Shown here: positions 15,490-28,000 of the stretch, piece by piece
Layout: every line of letters begins with the position of its first letter
How positions within the stretch are numbered: position 1 is the first letter of the stretch
Source: JANOMH01 sp031422295
GTDB taxonomy: Bacteria > Pseudomonadota > Alphaproteobacteria > Rhodobacterales > Rhodobacteraceae
Assembly (NCBI GenBank): GCA_031422295.1
Contig: JANOQM010000064.1
Location: 62,001 to 126,000 of the forward strand
Direction: 5' to 3'
DNA length: 64,000 bases
Notes under the pieces: model-generated
Database searches by the model: none
The model's input: only the letters and a program-made list of their open reading frames with translations
Told to the model about the DNA's origin: nothing
Made by a program: the position numbers and the translations under genes

Positions 15490-18400
15490 TCAGAACTTGG
15501 CAATCAGATTAACAAATGCCCCCTGATTATCGTCCGTCAGATCGGTCAGGTCATCGCTGAACCGACCAAAGTTATAGCCGACCCCAACCTCCAGATTGGC
15601 CCCGACCTGTTTATACACCGCCGCCAAAACACCCAGATCCAGCCCTTCGGCCTGCACAGTGCCCAGTGCCCGCGCCTCGATCAGCACATCCCAGTCATGC
15701 ACCAGATGCAGCCGCGCATTGGCGATGGCCAGCCATGCGTCGTTTTGCACGAAATCTGAGGCCCCGGTCGCTGCGGTTTCAGATATCCGGTAGCCGAGCT
15801 TGCCACCGATGGTCCATGTCCGGCTCAGGTCATAGGACGCATCAATGCTGATCACATGGCTGCGCTGGCGTGGCCCGGTTTCGTCAACATCATCGACCCG
15901 CTGGCCGACCAAATCATACAGATACCGATAGCGGGCCAGAATGTTCAGCCGGTCATCGTCAATCGGTCGGTAGGCATAGCCCAGAACCACGTCCGCATAA
16001 TCGCCGTCCAGAATAGCGCTTTCATCGGTTTCGGTCTGCGCCAGATCGGCGCTGAACAGCAGCCGCTGCACCTGATCGATTTTATAGGCCGCGTTGGCCG
16101 CGATCAGGATTGTATCGGCGTTCACCTGATCGCCAGATAACAGCCCGGTTTCGGTGCGGTATTCGATCCGGCCCGCGGCGGTCAACCCTTCATCCTGATA
16201 TTTAAGCCCGAAACTCAGCGCTTGGCGGTCAAAGTCATTCTCGAAATTGTCCTGAATGGTCCCGAATTCATAGGCCGTGGTGTAGGACAGATAGTCGCTG
16301 GGGGTATAGGTCAGCCCGTAAGCACTGGTCAGTGCCCGGTGTTGGCCGAACATGTCATAGCTGTTTTCGCCGAACACCGCGACACTGCTGCTGACCTGAT
16401 TGCGCCCGCCGACCACAAATCGCCCGGCATCGGTGCCGCGCAGGGTGACGCCGGACAATTCCCGGTCTGGTTCCAGTTCATAGCCGAAATAGCTGGTGTT
16501 GCCCGCTGCATCCGAGCGGTTGAACAAGGCCTTGCCGCCGACCCCAAGGCTGCCGTCTGATACCTCGCCCTCGACCGACCAGCCATTGGCGAAGGCATAG
16601 GTGCCGCCCAGCCCGACCCGGTCATTACGCGGCAGGCCCGCCACATCGACTGAGGTTTGGCCAAAGACATAGACGGTCGCGTCGTCGCTGAACCCATAGG
16701 TCAGTCGCAGCGCCAGATCGGTGCGCGTGCCGGTTTCATCAGTCGTGTCTTTGTCCTGATGTTCGATCCCAAGGCCAAGGGTCAGGTTGGCCGTAATGTC
16801 ATAATCCGCCTCGGCCCCGCCGGTGCGGTCGGTTTCGCCGGCTGCGTTCTGATAACTGTCCAGATAGGCCGCATAGCGCAGCCTTTCACTGGCCGCGATA
16901 TCGACGAACACGCCCCATAGTTCTTCGTCCCCGGTGGTCGCGGTGACTTGCCGGTCAAGGGTTGAAAACCCTTCGGTCCGCTGTTCAAAATACCCACCAA
17001 TTGCGCCGTCGGCGGCCAAACCCAGATCAGCCAGCCCAACCCGACCCTCGGCCTTGATTGCCGTGCCGTCGCCTGCGGTGGATGAAATCGTATCCACAAT
17101 CAGCCCGCCATCAGCCGAGAATGTCGATCCGAACCCCGGCCCTTCGGTTTGGGCCACCTCAAGGCTGGCATAGGTTTCCTCGGACAACCGAAACAGAATA
17201 TCCGCCCCAATCGCAGTTTGGTCGGCAATTCCGGTCTGATCGACGGTGCCGGACAGGCCAAGGCGCAGTTGGTCTGTTACCCAGCCTTCGACCCGCCCGC
17301 CATAGGCATAGCCATCCAAATCGCCTGCCGTTGGGGTGAATTCATATTGGACGACAAGCACAACTTCGGCACTGCCCAGCGCCCCTTCAGAGATAATCCC
17401 GCCGCCTGCGCTGCTTTGCAGCGGTTCGGACAGGGTGACGATCCCTTGAATGTAGTTGATCTGATAATCCCGCCCGGCGGTCAGGTTGCGGGTTTGCAGG
17501 ATGCGTCCGGTGTCGGGGTCGCGGACCTGAATGCTCAGGGTTTCAGTGGCCGCCGCGATATCCTGTTTATCCAGAAAATAGACCGACCCGCCGGTGCCCC
17601 GGAACGTATCGCGCTGCGGCAGCATGTCGGGTTGGGCGGCATATAGCATGACCTGCGCCCGCGCCTCGCCCCCGGTGGTCTGATCGGGTGTCGCGTATTG
17701 TGCCTGCAGCCCATACAGCGTGCGTTCGTTGCGCACAAATTCACCGCCCGCCAGTGTCGCGCGGAAATCGCCCCATTGGATGAAATTGCCCGCCCGTTCG
17801 ATCCGAAAGAACAGCTTGCCAGATGTCGGGGTCCGATCCTCAGAGGTGGAATCGTCGCCGTAGGTGGGATACAAATCATCGGGGTCGATCCGCAACAACA
17901 GGTTGCGCGGGTCCTTTTCGTCAAACCGGCGGAGCAACTGGTCAATGTCATCTTCGCCGGTATCGGCAGATGCGGTAATTTCGGTGCCGTTTTCCGTCTT
18001 GCCATCGACAAAGAACGCCAGCCGCCCGGTCGTATAGGTTTCATCGCCATTGCGGAGGCCAAAGGTCAGGTCGGCAATGGCGACATAAAACCATTCCGTG
18101 GTCGGGATGGTGATGTCGCGGGTCTGGTTCAGGTTTTGCCCTGCCCCCTGAATTTGCACATCAACCCCGTAATCGCCAGCGGGCAGAATGCGCTGGATGA
18201 CGAACCCGCCGGACGCATCGGGACGGATCGTTTCGCCCAAAGCCTGCACCGAAGCCCCCGGTGCCACGCCGCGGCCCGAAACTGTGACCGCGCCGCCATA
18301 TACCGGAATCCGGCGGCGGGCGGTGTTGTCTGACCCATCCTCGACCCCGTCAGCCAAGGCGCGGGCGTCGGCCCGGCCCAGCGCCAAAGGGGCGGTTTCG

Positions 18401-19002
18401 TCATAGCGCCCGGCGCTGTCATATACCCGGTGAACCACGACCAGATTTTCGCCCTCGGGCAGGATCAGGCTGGCCTGCCCGTTCGGCGTGATCGGGGCCA
18501 CCAGCACGGTGCGGGCCCCGCCTGCAGCGTCCAGATCAATCACCCGCAATTCACCGCGCGTGACATAGGCCGGATAGTTCAACGCGCTTTGCAGGGTGAC
18601 AGTATCGCCGGGGACGTAACCCTGCACCGACCCCAGAATTTCCAGATCAAGCCGGGGGATGGCCCCCAGTCCATCGAACGTGACCTGCACATCGGCGTCC
18701 GCCAACGCCAGATCAGTCTGGCGTACGATATCGGCAACGCGGGCATCCCCCGCAATTGGCGCGCCATTGACCGAAATGACAAACCCCGCCCCGCCGGTGG
18801 CCGGCGCCACATCTGGTTCAGTATTCACCCCGGTCGGGATGGTGACCACGTCACCAGCCGTAGAGGGTTCGCAGCCTGCCGGAAGCACGCTGTAATTCAG
18901 GCCGCAATTCGTTTGGGCAAAGGCGCTGGTGCTGATCAGCCCAAGGGCCGTGGCCCCCAGAAGACGCGCAATCGTAAGCTGGGTTTTATGCATGTTGCGC
19001 AT
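15490..19002 (-). CDS. Large outer-membrane beta-barrel protein, partner of the giant repeat protein
   Basis: 1170 residues with a signal peptide (cleavage near TSAFAQ) and a soluble N-terminal half of beta-sandwich-like segments. One of these resembles a carboxypeptidase-regulatory fold (GAVTVSGRGVAPGASVQALG). The C-terminal half consists of alternating amphipathic strands ending in a terminal Phe (VNLIAKF), the usual BAM-recognition mark. Middle motifs such as GKLFFRIERAGNFIQWGDF and LTAGRDYQINYIQGIVTL recur in outer-membrane proteins that accompany DUF11 surface proteins. It starts one base after the stop of the giant protein, so the two are co-translated. An alternative ATG at 18993 has AGGA at 8 bases and is equally likely. 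Role as anchor or exporter of the partner is inferred. Confidence 0.85.
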   Translation of the reverse strand: MRNMHKTQLTIARLLGATALGLISTSAFAQTNCGLNYSVLPAGCEPSTAGDVVTIPTGVNTEPDVAPATGGAGFVISVNGAPIAGDARVADIVRQTDLALADADVQVTFDGLGAIPRLDLEILGSVQGYVPGDTVTLQSALNYPAYVTRGELRVIDLDAAGGARTVLVAPITPNGQASLILPEGENLVVVHRVYDSAGRYDETAPLALGRADARALADGVEDGSDNTARRRIPVYGGAVTVSGRGVAPGASVQALGETIRPDASGGFVIQRILPAGDYGVDVQIQGAGQNLNQTRDITIPTTEWFYVAIADLTFGLRNGDETYTTGRLAFFVDGKTENGTEITASADTGEDDIDQLLRRFDEKDPRNLLLRIDPDDLYPTYGDDSTSEDRTPTSGKLFFRIERAGNFIQWGDFRATLAGGEFVRNERTLYGLQAQYATPDQTTGGEARAQVMLYAAQPDMLPQRDTFRGTGGSVYFLDKQDIAAATETLSIQVRDPDTGRILQTRNLTAGRDYQINYIQGIVTLSEPLQSSAGGGIISEGALGSAEVVLVVQYEFTPTAGDLDGYAYGGRVEGWVTDQLRLGLSGTVDQTGIADQTAIGADILFRLSEETYASLEVAQTEGPGFGSTFSADGGLIVDTISSTAGDGTAIKAEGRVGLADLGLAADGAIGGYFEQRTEGFSTLDRQVTATTGDEELWGVFVDIAASERLRYAAYLDSYQNAAGETDRTGGAEADYDITANLTLGLGIEHQDKDTTDETGTRTDLALRLTYGFSDDATVYVFGQTSVDVAGLPRNDRVGLGGTYAFANGWSVEGEVSDGSLGVGGKALFNRSDAAGNTSYFGYELEPDRELSGVTLRGTDAGRFVVGGRNQVSSSVAVFGENSYDMFGQHRALTSAYGLTYTPSDYLSYTTAYEFGTIQDNFENDFDRQALSFGLKYQDEGLTAAGRIEYRTETGLLSGDQVNADTILIAANAAYKIDQVQRLLFSADLAQTETDESAILDGDYADVVLGYAYRPIDDDRLNILARYRYLYDLVGQRVDDVDETGPRQRSHVISIDASYDLSRTWTIGGKLGYRISETAATGASDFVQNDAWLAIANARLHLVHDWDVLIEARALGTVQAEGLDLGVLAAVYKQVGANLEVGVGYNFGRFSDDLTDLTDDNQGAFVNLIAKF

Positions 19003-19003
19003 C

Positions 19004-22000
19004 CTATTGCACCTGCCTGATGCTGCGTTCGATCAGCAGGCGGTAACGACCTGCCGCTTCCCATTGATCGCGGATCAGGGCTTCGACAACGTCCAGACGG
19101 GCGCGGGCGACATCGCGCCCTTCGCCGTTCATATAGTAGGTCAGCCGCAGGACCGACGGGATTTCAGCCAGTTGCGTGACCAGTTGTTCAATCCCGGCCA
19201 GCAGCCCGCCCGTGGGGTCAGTCGTGCCCCCAACAAAGGCTGCAGCGGTCAGGTCGATATCGACGACATTGGCAATCGCGGCGCCAAAGTTCAGCTTGGT
19301 CACGCCCCCCGCAGTCAGCCGCACCATGCGCGGGTTTTCGGTGGTGACGCGGTAGCCGGTGGGCAAGCTGCGTTCGTCCAGTTTCAGGGTAAAGTTCGAC
19401 CCGATCCCGGCGGGCAATTCAGCACAGGGCACATGGAAACGGCCGTATTCATCGGTCGTGATGATCGTGCCGTTAACCGTGGCAAGGCGGACCAGAGGCA
19501 GGCCGGGCTCGCCGCTTTCAAGAACCTCTGGGGGGCTGGTAAACTTGCCGCCCTCATAGGTCTGGTCGGTGATCGCAGACAGATCTTCGCCCAGCGGGCC
19601 GTCCTGATAGCCGTTCATATTGCGGTCATCAAAGACCTTGCCGATGACATCGCCGCAGTCAAATACCGCCTCGGGGCGCAAGATAACCTCGGCAGTGGCG
19701 GTGTTCGAGACGATGTTGCCATTAGAGTCAGTGGCATAGGCGCGGTTGATCAGGGCACCGGAGCCTGACGCAATCCGGGCGTCAAGGGTAATTGTGACGG
19801 TCCCGCCGACCGGAATAAAGATGCCTGACCAGCGCAAACTGCGCCCGGTGACGACAGGTGCAGGCGTTGCGGCCCCGTTGAATGTGGCACTTTCCGGCAC
19901 ATAAATCAGGCCCGCAGGCAGGTCATCGACCAACGTCAGATTGACTGAAGGCGTGTCCAGCGGGTTTTCGAATGTCAGCGCAAAGCTGACCACGCCGCCC
20001 AGTTGCGGATTGGCCGTGGTCACACTTTTGGTTGCCAGAATTTGCGACGGGATATCGACGACCACCGTCACACTGGCTGCTTGTGCCACAGTCAGCAGGT
20101 CCGTGGTCACGGTGACGGTATTCTGCCCGGTGGCCAGGCCCGTGCTGATGTCAAATCGGACCGTCAATTGCACGATCCCGGTCGCACCGGGGGCAAGGAT
20201 GACACCCGGGGTGACGGTATTGGTAACCGCAACCCCGTCATAGGTCGGATTGGCCCCGCCGGTGCCGGTGAAACCGGACAGGACCGGGGTGGCCACACTG
20301 ATCAAGGTAGCGGGGGATGCGAACACTGTCAGATCATCGACGATGATCAGATTGGTTTGAGTCACATTCCCGGTGTTTTCGACAACCAGGTCAAACACCA
20401 CTTCGAATATGCCACCGCTGACAAAAACCGCTGTGCTGGCGGTCTTGCTCACAGCGATCGTCGAGAGTGGGGTAATCGCGACGACCGTCGGGTCATCGGT
20501 CGTATTGCCATCGGTATCGTCGCCGTCGTCCGACGTATCGGTCACCGGATTACCGCCTGGGGTGGTGCCGGTCACGCTGGCGGTGTTGGTGATCCCGCCC
20601 GCGTCAATATCGGCCTGAGTCAATGTATGTGACAGGGTCCAGACCCATGTCTCACCGACCAACAGAGGGGCCGTGGCCACAGCAGGAGGCTGCAGTGTAG
20701 GCCCGGTGACTTCGGTCGAGATATCGGTCCCATCGACGCGGGTCAGCGTGTCGGCCACGGTCACGCCGGTCAGATCAACTGTGCCTGAATTCGTGGCAGC
20801 AATCCTGAATATAACCAGATCGCCAATGTTGCTTCCGGTTTGGCTGACGGTCTTGACGACATCCAGCGCCGGGGCCGGGACAATTACAACCAATGTTGGA
20901 TCGTCTGTGGTGTTGCCGTCAGTGTCGTTCCCATTGTCTGACGTATCGGTCACCGGATTGCCTGCAGGATCGGTGCCATCAGCAGTTGCTGTGTTTGTGA
21001 CCCCGCCTGCATTGATATCGGCCTGCGTTATCGTATGGCCCGCAGAATAGGCCCAGGTTTCGCCCACATCCAGCCGGGCATCGCGGTCTGTATCGCCGGA
21101 CACCAGCGCAAATGGGGCATCAAGCGCAATGCTGGTGCCATCGGCGCGAGTCATTATGTCAGTGATGACAATGTCATCCAGCGTCACAGTTGTCGTGTTG
21201 CGGACCTGAAGTGAATAAGTGATCACGCTGCCCGGTGTGGCTGCGCCCACTGTCGCAACTTTGGTCACGTCCAGCGCCCCTGCACCGGGGCTGTTGTTCG
21301 GGCCGGGGGTCGTGATGGTCGCGGTCCGGGTCAGATCGGTGCCAAAGGGGTCAGTGGCGGTTGCGGTCGCGGTATTGATAATCTGGCCGGCGTCAATGTC
21401 TGCCTGTGTGGCGACATAGTCCAATGTGCAACTGGTATCAGTAGCCCCAACTGCCAGTCGGGCGATGGTGCAGGTAAAGGCTGGCGTAGTGATCGGGTCA
21501 GTGATGGTCAGATCGAACAGGGTCACATTGCCATTGTTCTGCACGCTGAAACCATAGGTGATCACGCTGCCCAGTGGCCCGAACGGGTCGGGTGTTGCGG
21601 TTTTGACCAGTATGAAGAACGGTCCAGCGACAGGTGTGGCCACTGTTAGCGATGTCCTGTCGGTTACCGGGTTTCTGTTGGGGTCAAGGGCACTGGCTGT
21701 CGCGGTATTGACGATGCTGCCTGCGTCAATATCAGCTTGGGTCACGGTGTAATCGTCAAAGCAGGTCAGGTCAGCGCCGGGTGCCAATTGCGCGACATTA
21801 CACACCAGGCCGGGCAGCAACGGATCGGTCGCGGTGACATCAGTCAGGGTCTGATTGCCGATATTGCTGGTGGTCAGCGTATAGGTCAGCACCTGGCCCA
21901 AACCGGTGACCGGCAGGGTTGCGGCCGATTTTACCACCTGGATCGCGGCGCTTTGACTGGCTGTCGCTGTCTCGGTCACCGGGCCGGAGCTGATCGTCGT

Positions 22001-25000
22001 CGGCCCTGCCCCAAAGGTCGTTTGGGCAAAAGCCTGGTTGACCACGGTCCCGGCGTCAAGATCACTCTGCAACACGACATAGGTCGCCTCGCAGGTTACG
22101 GTTTCGCCGGGGGTCAGGTCAGGGTTGCCCGCCGACGGGGTATAGCAGGCAATCGGCCCCGCGATCTTGTCATCTGTGACGGTCAACGGGGCGACAAAGG
22201 ACAGACTGCCGTTATTAGTGACTGTAAACCGATAAGTCAGCACATCCCCGGCCTCGTCAAACAACAGCCCCGTGGCGGGGGTCGTGTCGGGATTGGTGAC
22301 ACTGATCAGGGCCTTGGTCAGGCCCAGCGCGGGGATGCCATCTGCCGGAACAGTCTCGGCCACAATCGGGCTGGTTGTCGTGCCGTCCGTTGCTGTAGCC
22401 AGATTGGTAACGCTGGTCAGGGCCACATCATCAGCGGTCACCGTATAGCTGCCGGTGCAGACATAGGTTGCCCCCGGCGCCAGCCCAAGTACCGGAAAGG
22501 CCGGGCAGTTGACAGCCGTGATCAGATTGTCATCGACGGTGACCGGATCAGTGATGGTCACATTGCCGGTGTTGGTGGTCGTGTACGAATAATCCACAAT
22601 CGCGCCAACCACGAAAAACTGCGATGCCAGCGTGGTTTGCCGGACCCCATTGACCGTGATCCCTTCGGCCAGTTTGACCATGGTCAGCGCCGGGGCCTGA
22701 CGGGCCGGGACTGTTACGCCATCCGAACCTGATAGAGTGGTTCCATCGCTGGCAGTGGCACTGTTAACGATCTGGCCTGCATCAAGGTCAGCTTGGGTTA
22801 CAGTATAGTCGCCCGAACAGGTGAGGGTGGCACCGGGGGCCAGTGGGGTCGGGCCACAGGTGATGACCCCGCCCGCCGTGGTGATCAGCGGGTCGCTGAT
22901 CACTACCGGGTCAGTAATCGTGACATTGCCGGTATTTTCAACGGCGAATTCATAAGTCAGAATATCGCCCACTGCATCAAATGTCGGCCCGCCAGCGGCC
23001 AGTGACTTGAGCATGGACAGGGCGGGCAGCGCCGGGATGGTCAGGACTGTCGGATCATTGGTCGTGTTGCCGTCGCCATCATCGCCATTGTCCGTGACAT
23101 CGGTCACTGCCGGTCCAACCGGCGGCGTGCCCGTGGCCGTGGCCGTGTTTTCAATCCCGCCCGCGTCGATATCGGCCTGCACCAAGACATAGCTGGCGGT
23201 GTAGGTGGCACTTTCACCGACTATCAACGTTCCTGCGGGTGATGCTGCGGTCGATGACACAAACACCGGTCCGACAAGGATCAGCGTTGTGCCATCCGCC
23301 CGGGTCAGATCATCCGACGCGATACTGACGGCGGACAGCCTGACATTGCCGGCGTTGCGCACCACAATCTGGAATGTCACGGTTCCGCCGACGGCCACCG
23401 TGGTCGAGGTGATGGTCTTGGTCGCATCCAGCGCAGGCGCGCCTGCGATCCCGACCAAAGTCGGATCATCGCCGTCGCCTGCGCCATTGTCCGAGACATC
23501 CGCCACCGGCGTATTGCCGGGGGTCAGCGCCGTGGCGCGAACTGAATTGTTGATCCCGCCTGCGTCCAGATCAGTCTGGGTCAGCGTGTGGCTGACGGTA
23601 TAGGTCCAGACCTCGCCTACTTCGAGCGTCCCAATCACCCCCACATCGCCGCTGACAAACACCGGGGCCGGTGCCGGGGTGATGGTGGTGCTGTCCGCCC
23701 GCCGTAACGTGTCCGTCAGAACCACGGTGCCCAGCGACACATTGCCGGTATTTTCGACGGTGACTGCGAATACAACGACCTCGCCAACCTCAAGATCGGG
23801 CAAGGTAGAGACTGTTTTGATCACTTCGAGCGCACCGGCAGCACCCTCGACCGTCACGGTTTCATCATCCGTCGCCGTGGGCGGCGTGGTGCCGGAGGGC
23901 GAGGCGCTGGTCAGGCTGACTGTGTTTGTCAGATCAGCGCCCGCATCAATATCGGCCTGCGTCACGGTATAAGTCGCGGTCAGATCAACACTGTCACCCG
24001 GCGCAAGTGTCGCCACGACACCGCCGCCTGAAATGGTCAGGTTTGCGGTTCCGGCGGCACTGCTATGGACATCGGTCAGGGTGACATTGGTCAGGGTGAC
24101 ATTGCCGGTGTTGGTCACGGTGTACGTATAGGTGATGATATCGCCCACGGCGACATCGGCGGTGTCCGAGGCCAGTTTATCCACCGTCACTGCCGGGGCG
24201 CGCACGGCATCGACCGTGGCGGTGGTATCATCGGTGATCGTCTGGCCGGGGTCATACGGATTGGGCAGGGTGACATCAGCGATATTAGTCACAAAGCCCG
24301 CGTCCACATCGGCCTGTGTCGTTGGATATTCGCCGGTACAGGTCAGGAATTCGCCGGGCAACAGGCCCGCTGGCGGGAAGGTGCTGCAATCGAATGTCGG
24401 GATTTTGTCGTCAGTCAGGACCGGCGGCAGGGTTAAGGTGACGTTGCCGGTATTGGCGATGATATAGGTATAGGTGATGATGTCCCCTGCGGCTGCAAAA
24501 TCTGCCAGATCGGGGGTTTTCGTCAGGGCAATTTTCGGTTCAAACGCCGGACCATCGCCGATCAATTGATCGGACCCCTGAACTGTCGGGGCACCCGGAT
24601 TGGCGGGTTGTGATACAGCGGTGGCGATGTTTGTGATGGTGCCCCGGTCGATGTCAGCTTGGGTGACGAAATAGATGAATTCACAGCTGTTATCGGTTTC
24701 ACCCGGTTCAAGCCGCCCAATTGTGCAACTGCTGCCTGTCACCAGACTGTCGGTCACGACCGTCGAAAGCAACGTGATATTGCCGCTGTTGGTAACGGTG
24801 ATGACATAAGCCACCGCTTGGCCCACGGCAGAAAACGCCGCGTCAGGCTCGCCTTGTGCCAGTTCTTTCAGAACCGAAACCTGTGGCGCGGGCAGGTCCA
24901 GCGGATGGGTGATGCTACCCTGATCAGTGACCGTGGCCCCTTGTGGGTTTGACCCGGTGGCGGTGGCGGTGTTGGACAGGACCTGCGCATCCAGATCGGC

Positions 25001-28000
25001 CTGCGTGACCAGATAGGTGCCGGTGCATTCAACTGTGTCCGCTGGGGCCAGCACGATATTGGTGGGGGCGGGGGAGCCGCCAACCGTACAGGCCAGACCT
25101 GACAGTTTGGGGTCCTCAACCACAATGCCGGACACGGTCTGGTTGCCGGTATTCGCGGTTGTAATCGTGTAGGTCAGGGTGTCGCCAGCGGCGGCCGGGT
25201 TCGGCCCGGTGGTTACAGCTTTGGTTACCGTCAGTTCCGGGTTGGCAGCGCCCGGCACGGTGACTTGTGCAGGCGGCGAGACGATGGTCGCTGAACCAAA
25301 GGTGGTTTCGGCCGAGGCATTATTGGTCACAAATCCGGTAACCGCCCCCGGCCCGACCCGGTCCAGGTCGGCTTGGGTAACAGTATAGATCGCGGTACAT
25401 GTCGCAGATTCACCGACCAGCAATTCGCCATCTGCCGGATCGCAGGCAATCGGCGCGCCGATCCGGTCATCATTGACAAAGATGTCGTTAGCAAGGGCGG
25501 GCTCGGGCGATCCGATGCTGCTGTTGGTCACGATATAAGTATAGGTAATCTGATCGCCCACAGCGGCAAAACTGGCGACATCGGCTGTTTTGGTAACACT
25601 GATCGACGGGGTCGCATTCGGAATGGTTTCCGACACGGGATCGCTGTCAACTGTGCCACTGGTGGCTGTGGCGACGTTGGTGACACTGCCCAACTGCACA
25701 TCTTCGATTTTGATCACATAGGTGCCGGTGCAGGTCAGGCTATCCCCGGGGGCCAAGTCACCAGCGGGACATACGGGTGATGAAATCAGGTTATCATTGA
25801 CTGCAATTGGCCCGGTAACAGTGATATTCCCTGTATTTTCAATCAGGTAACTATAGGTCGCGACAGACCCCGTCGCAAAGGTGTTGGAGGTCAGGGATAC
25901 AAACGTCTTGGTCATCGTCAGTTCCGGCGTCTGCACGGCAAAGGCTGTGGCCGATGCCGGCACAGATGTGACCACTGGCGCGCCGTCAAACACAGTTGAT
26001 GCCGTCGCCGAATTGGCAAAGCTACCAGAGTCCAGATCGGCCTGAGTGGGCGACCATGTCGCCTCGCAGACCGCCGTGGCATTGGGTGCCAACGGGGCCG
26101 TGGTGCAGATCACCGTAGCCGGAATATTCAGATCTTCGACGACGATGTCAGCGGTCGTGGTCACGTTGCCGCTGTTGCGCACAGTGAATTCAAAGGTGAT
26201 GATATCGGTGGTCGCGTTATAGGTTGCTGACGTGCCCGGTTTGATCCGTTTGCTGATCGACAGAGCAGGCAGTTGGGCTGCGTTCACCGTAACTGTGTCG
26301 GTCGGCGAGGTGACGGCTGCGACACCGTTTGGATAGCTGGCCGATGGCACAACCGCCTGTGTCACACTGGCCGCGGCCAGATTGGTGACAAATCCGGCAT
26401 CCAGATCGGCCTGCGTCACCCGGTACGTCGCGGTGCAGGTCAGCGTTCCGGCAGGAGCGATCCCCAGGGCAGGCGTTGCAGGGCAAGTGACCCGGGTTTT
26501 GTCATCGGCCACCTGGATCCGGCCGGTCAGGGTGACATTACCGATATTGGTGACAAGGTAACTATAGCTGATCGTGTCGCCAACCGCGTCAAAGTTCGCG
26601 CCGGCAGTCGCGGTTTTGGCCACAGTAACGTCGGGCGACTGATCCGGCCCGGACAGCACAACGGTATCTGCCGCCCCGACCGGCGTGCCCAACGTGGATT
26701 GCGCTGTCACATCCACCGTATTGGACAGCGCGCCCGTATCAATATCGGCCTGCGTGATGACATGCGAGGTTTCCAGCGGATCGCTGTCGGCGCAAGTGGT
26801 CGCCGATGCCCCCGGCGCGATATCGGCCAAGGCACAGGTGAATCCGGTCAGCGCATCGGTCAACGTGATCCCGGTCAGGGTGACGTTGCCGTCATTGAAC
26901 ACTTCGAAACTGAAATTCTCGGTCGCACCCACGGCACCGTAGCGGCCTGTGCCGTCACCTTCGGTCTTGACGACACGCAGCAGCGGGGCCTCGACCGGGC
27001 CGGGCACCACTTCGGTCGCTGTGCCGGTCAGCGGGGCACCGGCCACGCCATTCGCAGTCAGGTCGGCGGTATTGGTAATCTCGCCTGCGTCCACATCAGC
27101 TTGGGTAACACTATAGGCCCCGGTGCAGGTGGAATTGGTCACTCCGGGCAGGATAGAGCCTATTGTGCAGGTTAGGTCAGGGTCAAAAAACGTATCGGTG
27201 ACCGCAACATTGGTCAGGGTTACCGACCCGGTGTTGCGTACGGCAAGCGTGAAATTCACCACATCACCTGCTTGGGCAAACGGCCCATCGGCGGTTTTGG
27301 TGAAGTCGAAACTGGCGGTGCGGGCAGGCCCGATGACGGTAACTGTATCGCCTGCATTGGCCGCGCCGGGGGCTGTGGCCGTGGCTGCGTTCGGAATACT
27401 GCCCGCGTCAATATCGGCCTGCGTGACCACCCGGACCGCAGTGCATGTGCTGTTGGTAACCCCCGGCGCGATGGTGGGAATAGTGCAGGTCAGACCCAAG
27501 GCAGGGTCATTCACCGACACCCCGGTCAGGGTCAGGTTGCCGGTATTCCGCACGTTAAATGTGTAGGTGATTGTGTTACCGACGGCGGTAAAGCTGCCGA
27601 CCGACGCCACTTTGTCCAAGGTCATCGACCGGGTTGCAGCGGCTGGATTGATCGGAATGCTCAGGCTGTCGGCGCGGTTCAGCGTGGACCCATCCGGCGC
27701 AGTGCCAACCGCTGATGCGGTGTTGTCGATCTGACCCGCATCCAGATCGGCCTGAGTCACACTATAGGTGCCCGTGCAACTGACCACGCCGAAAGGCGCA
27801 ATGTTGGTGCGGGTGCAGGACAGTGTTGGAATGCGCGGGTCGGTCACCACAACCCGGGTCAGGGTTTGGGCGGTCTGGTTGGTGATGGTGAATGTGTAGG
27901 TCAGGCTTTGGCCAAGGGTTCCGAAATTTGTGGGGCCGGTTTTATCCAGACCAAAGGCAGGCACGATACTGCTGGGCACGGTGACTTGCGATGATGGCGA

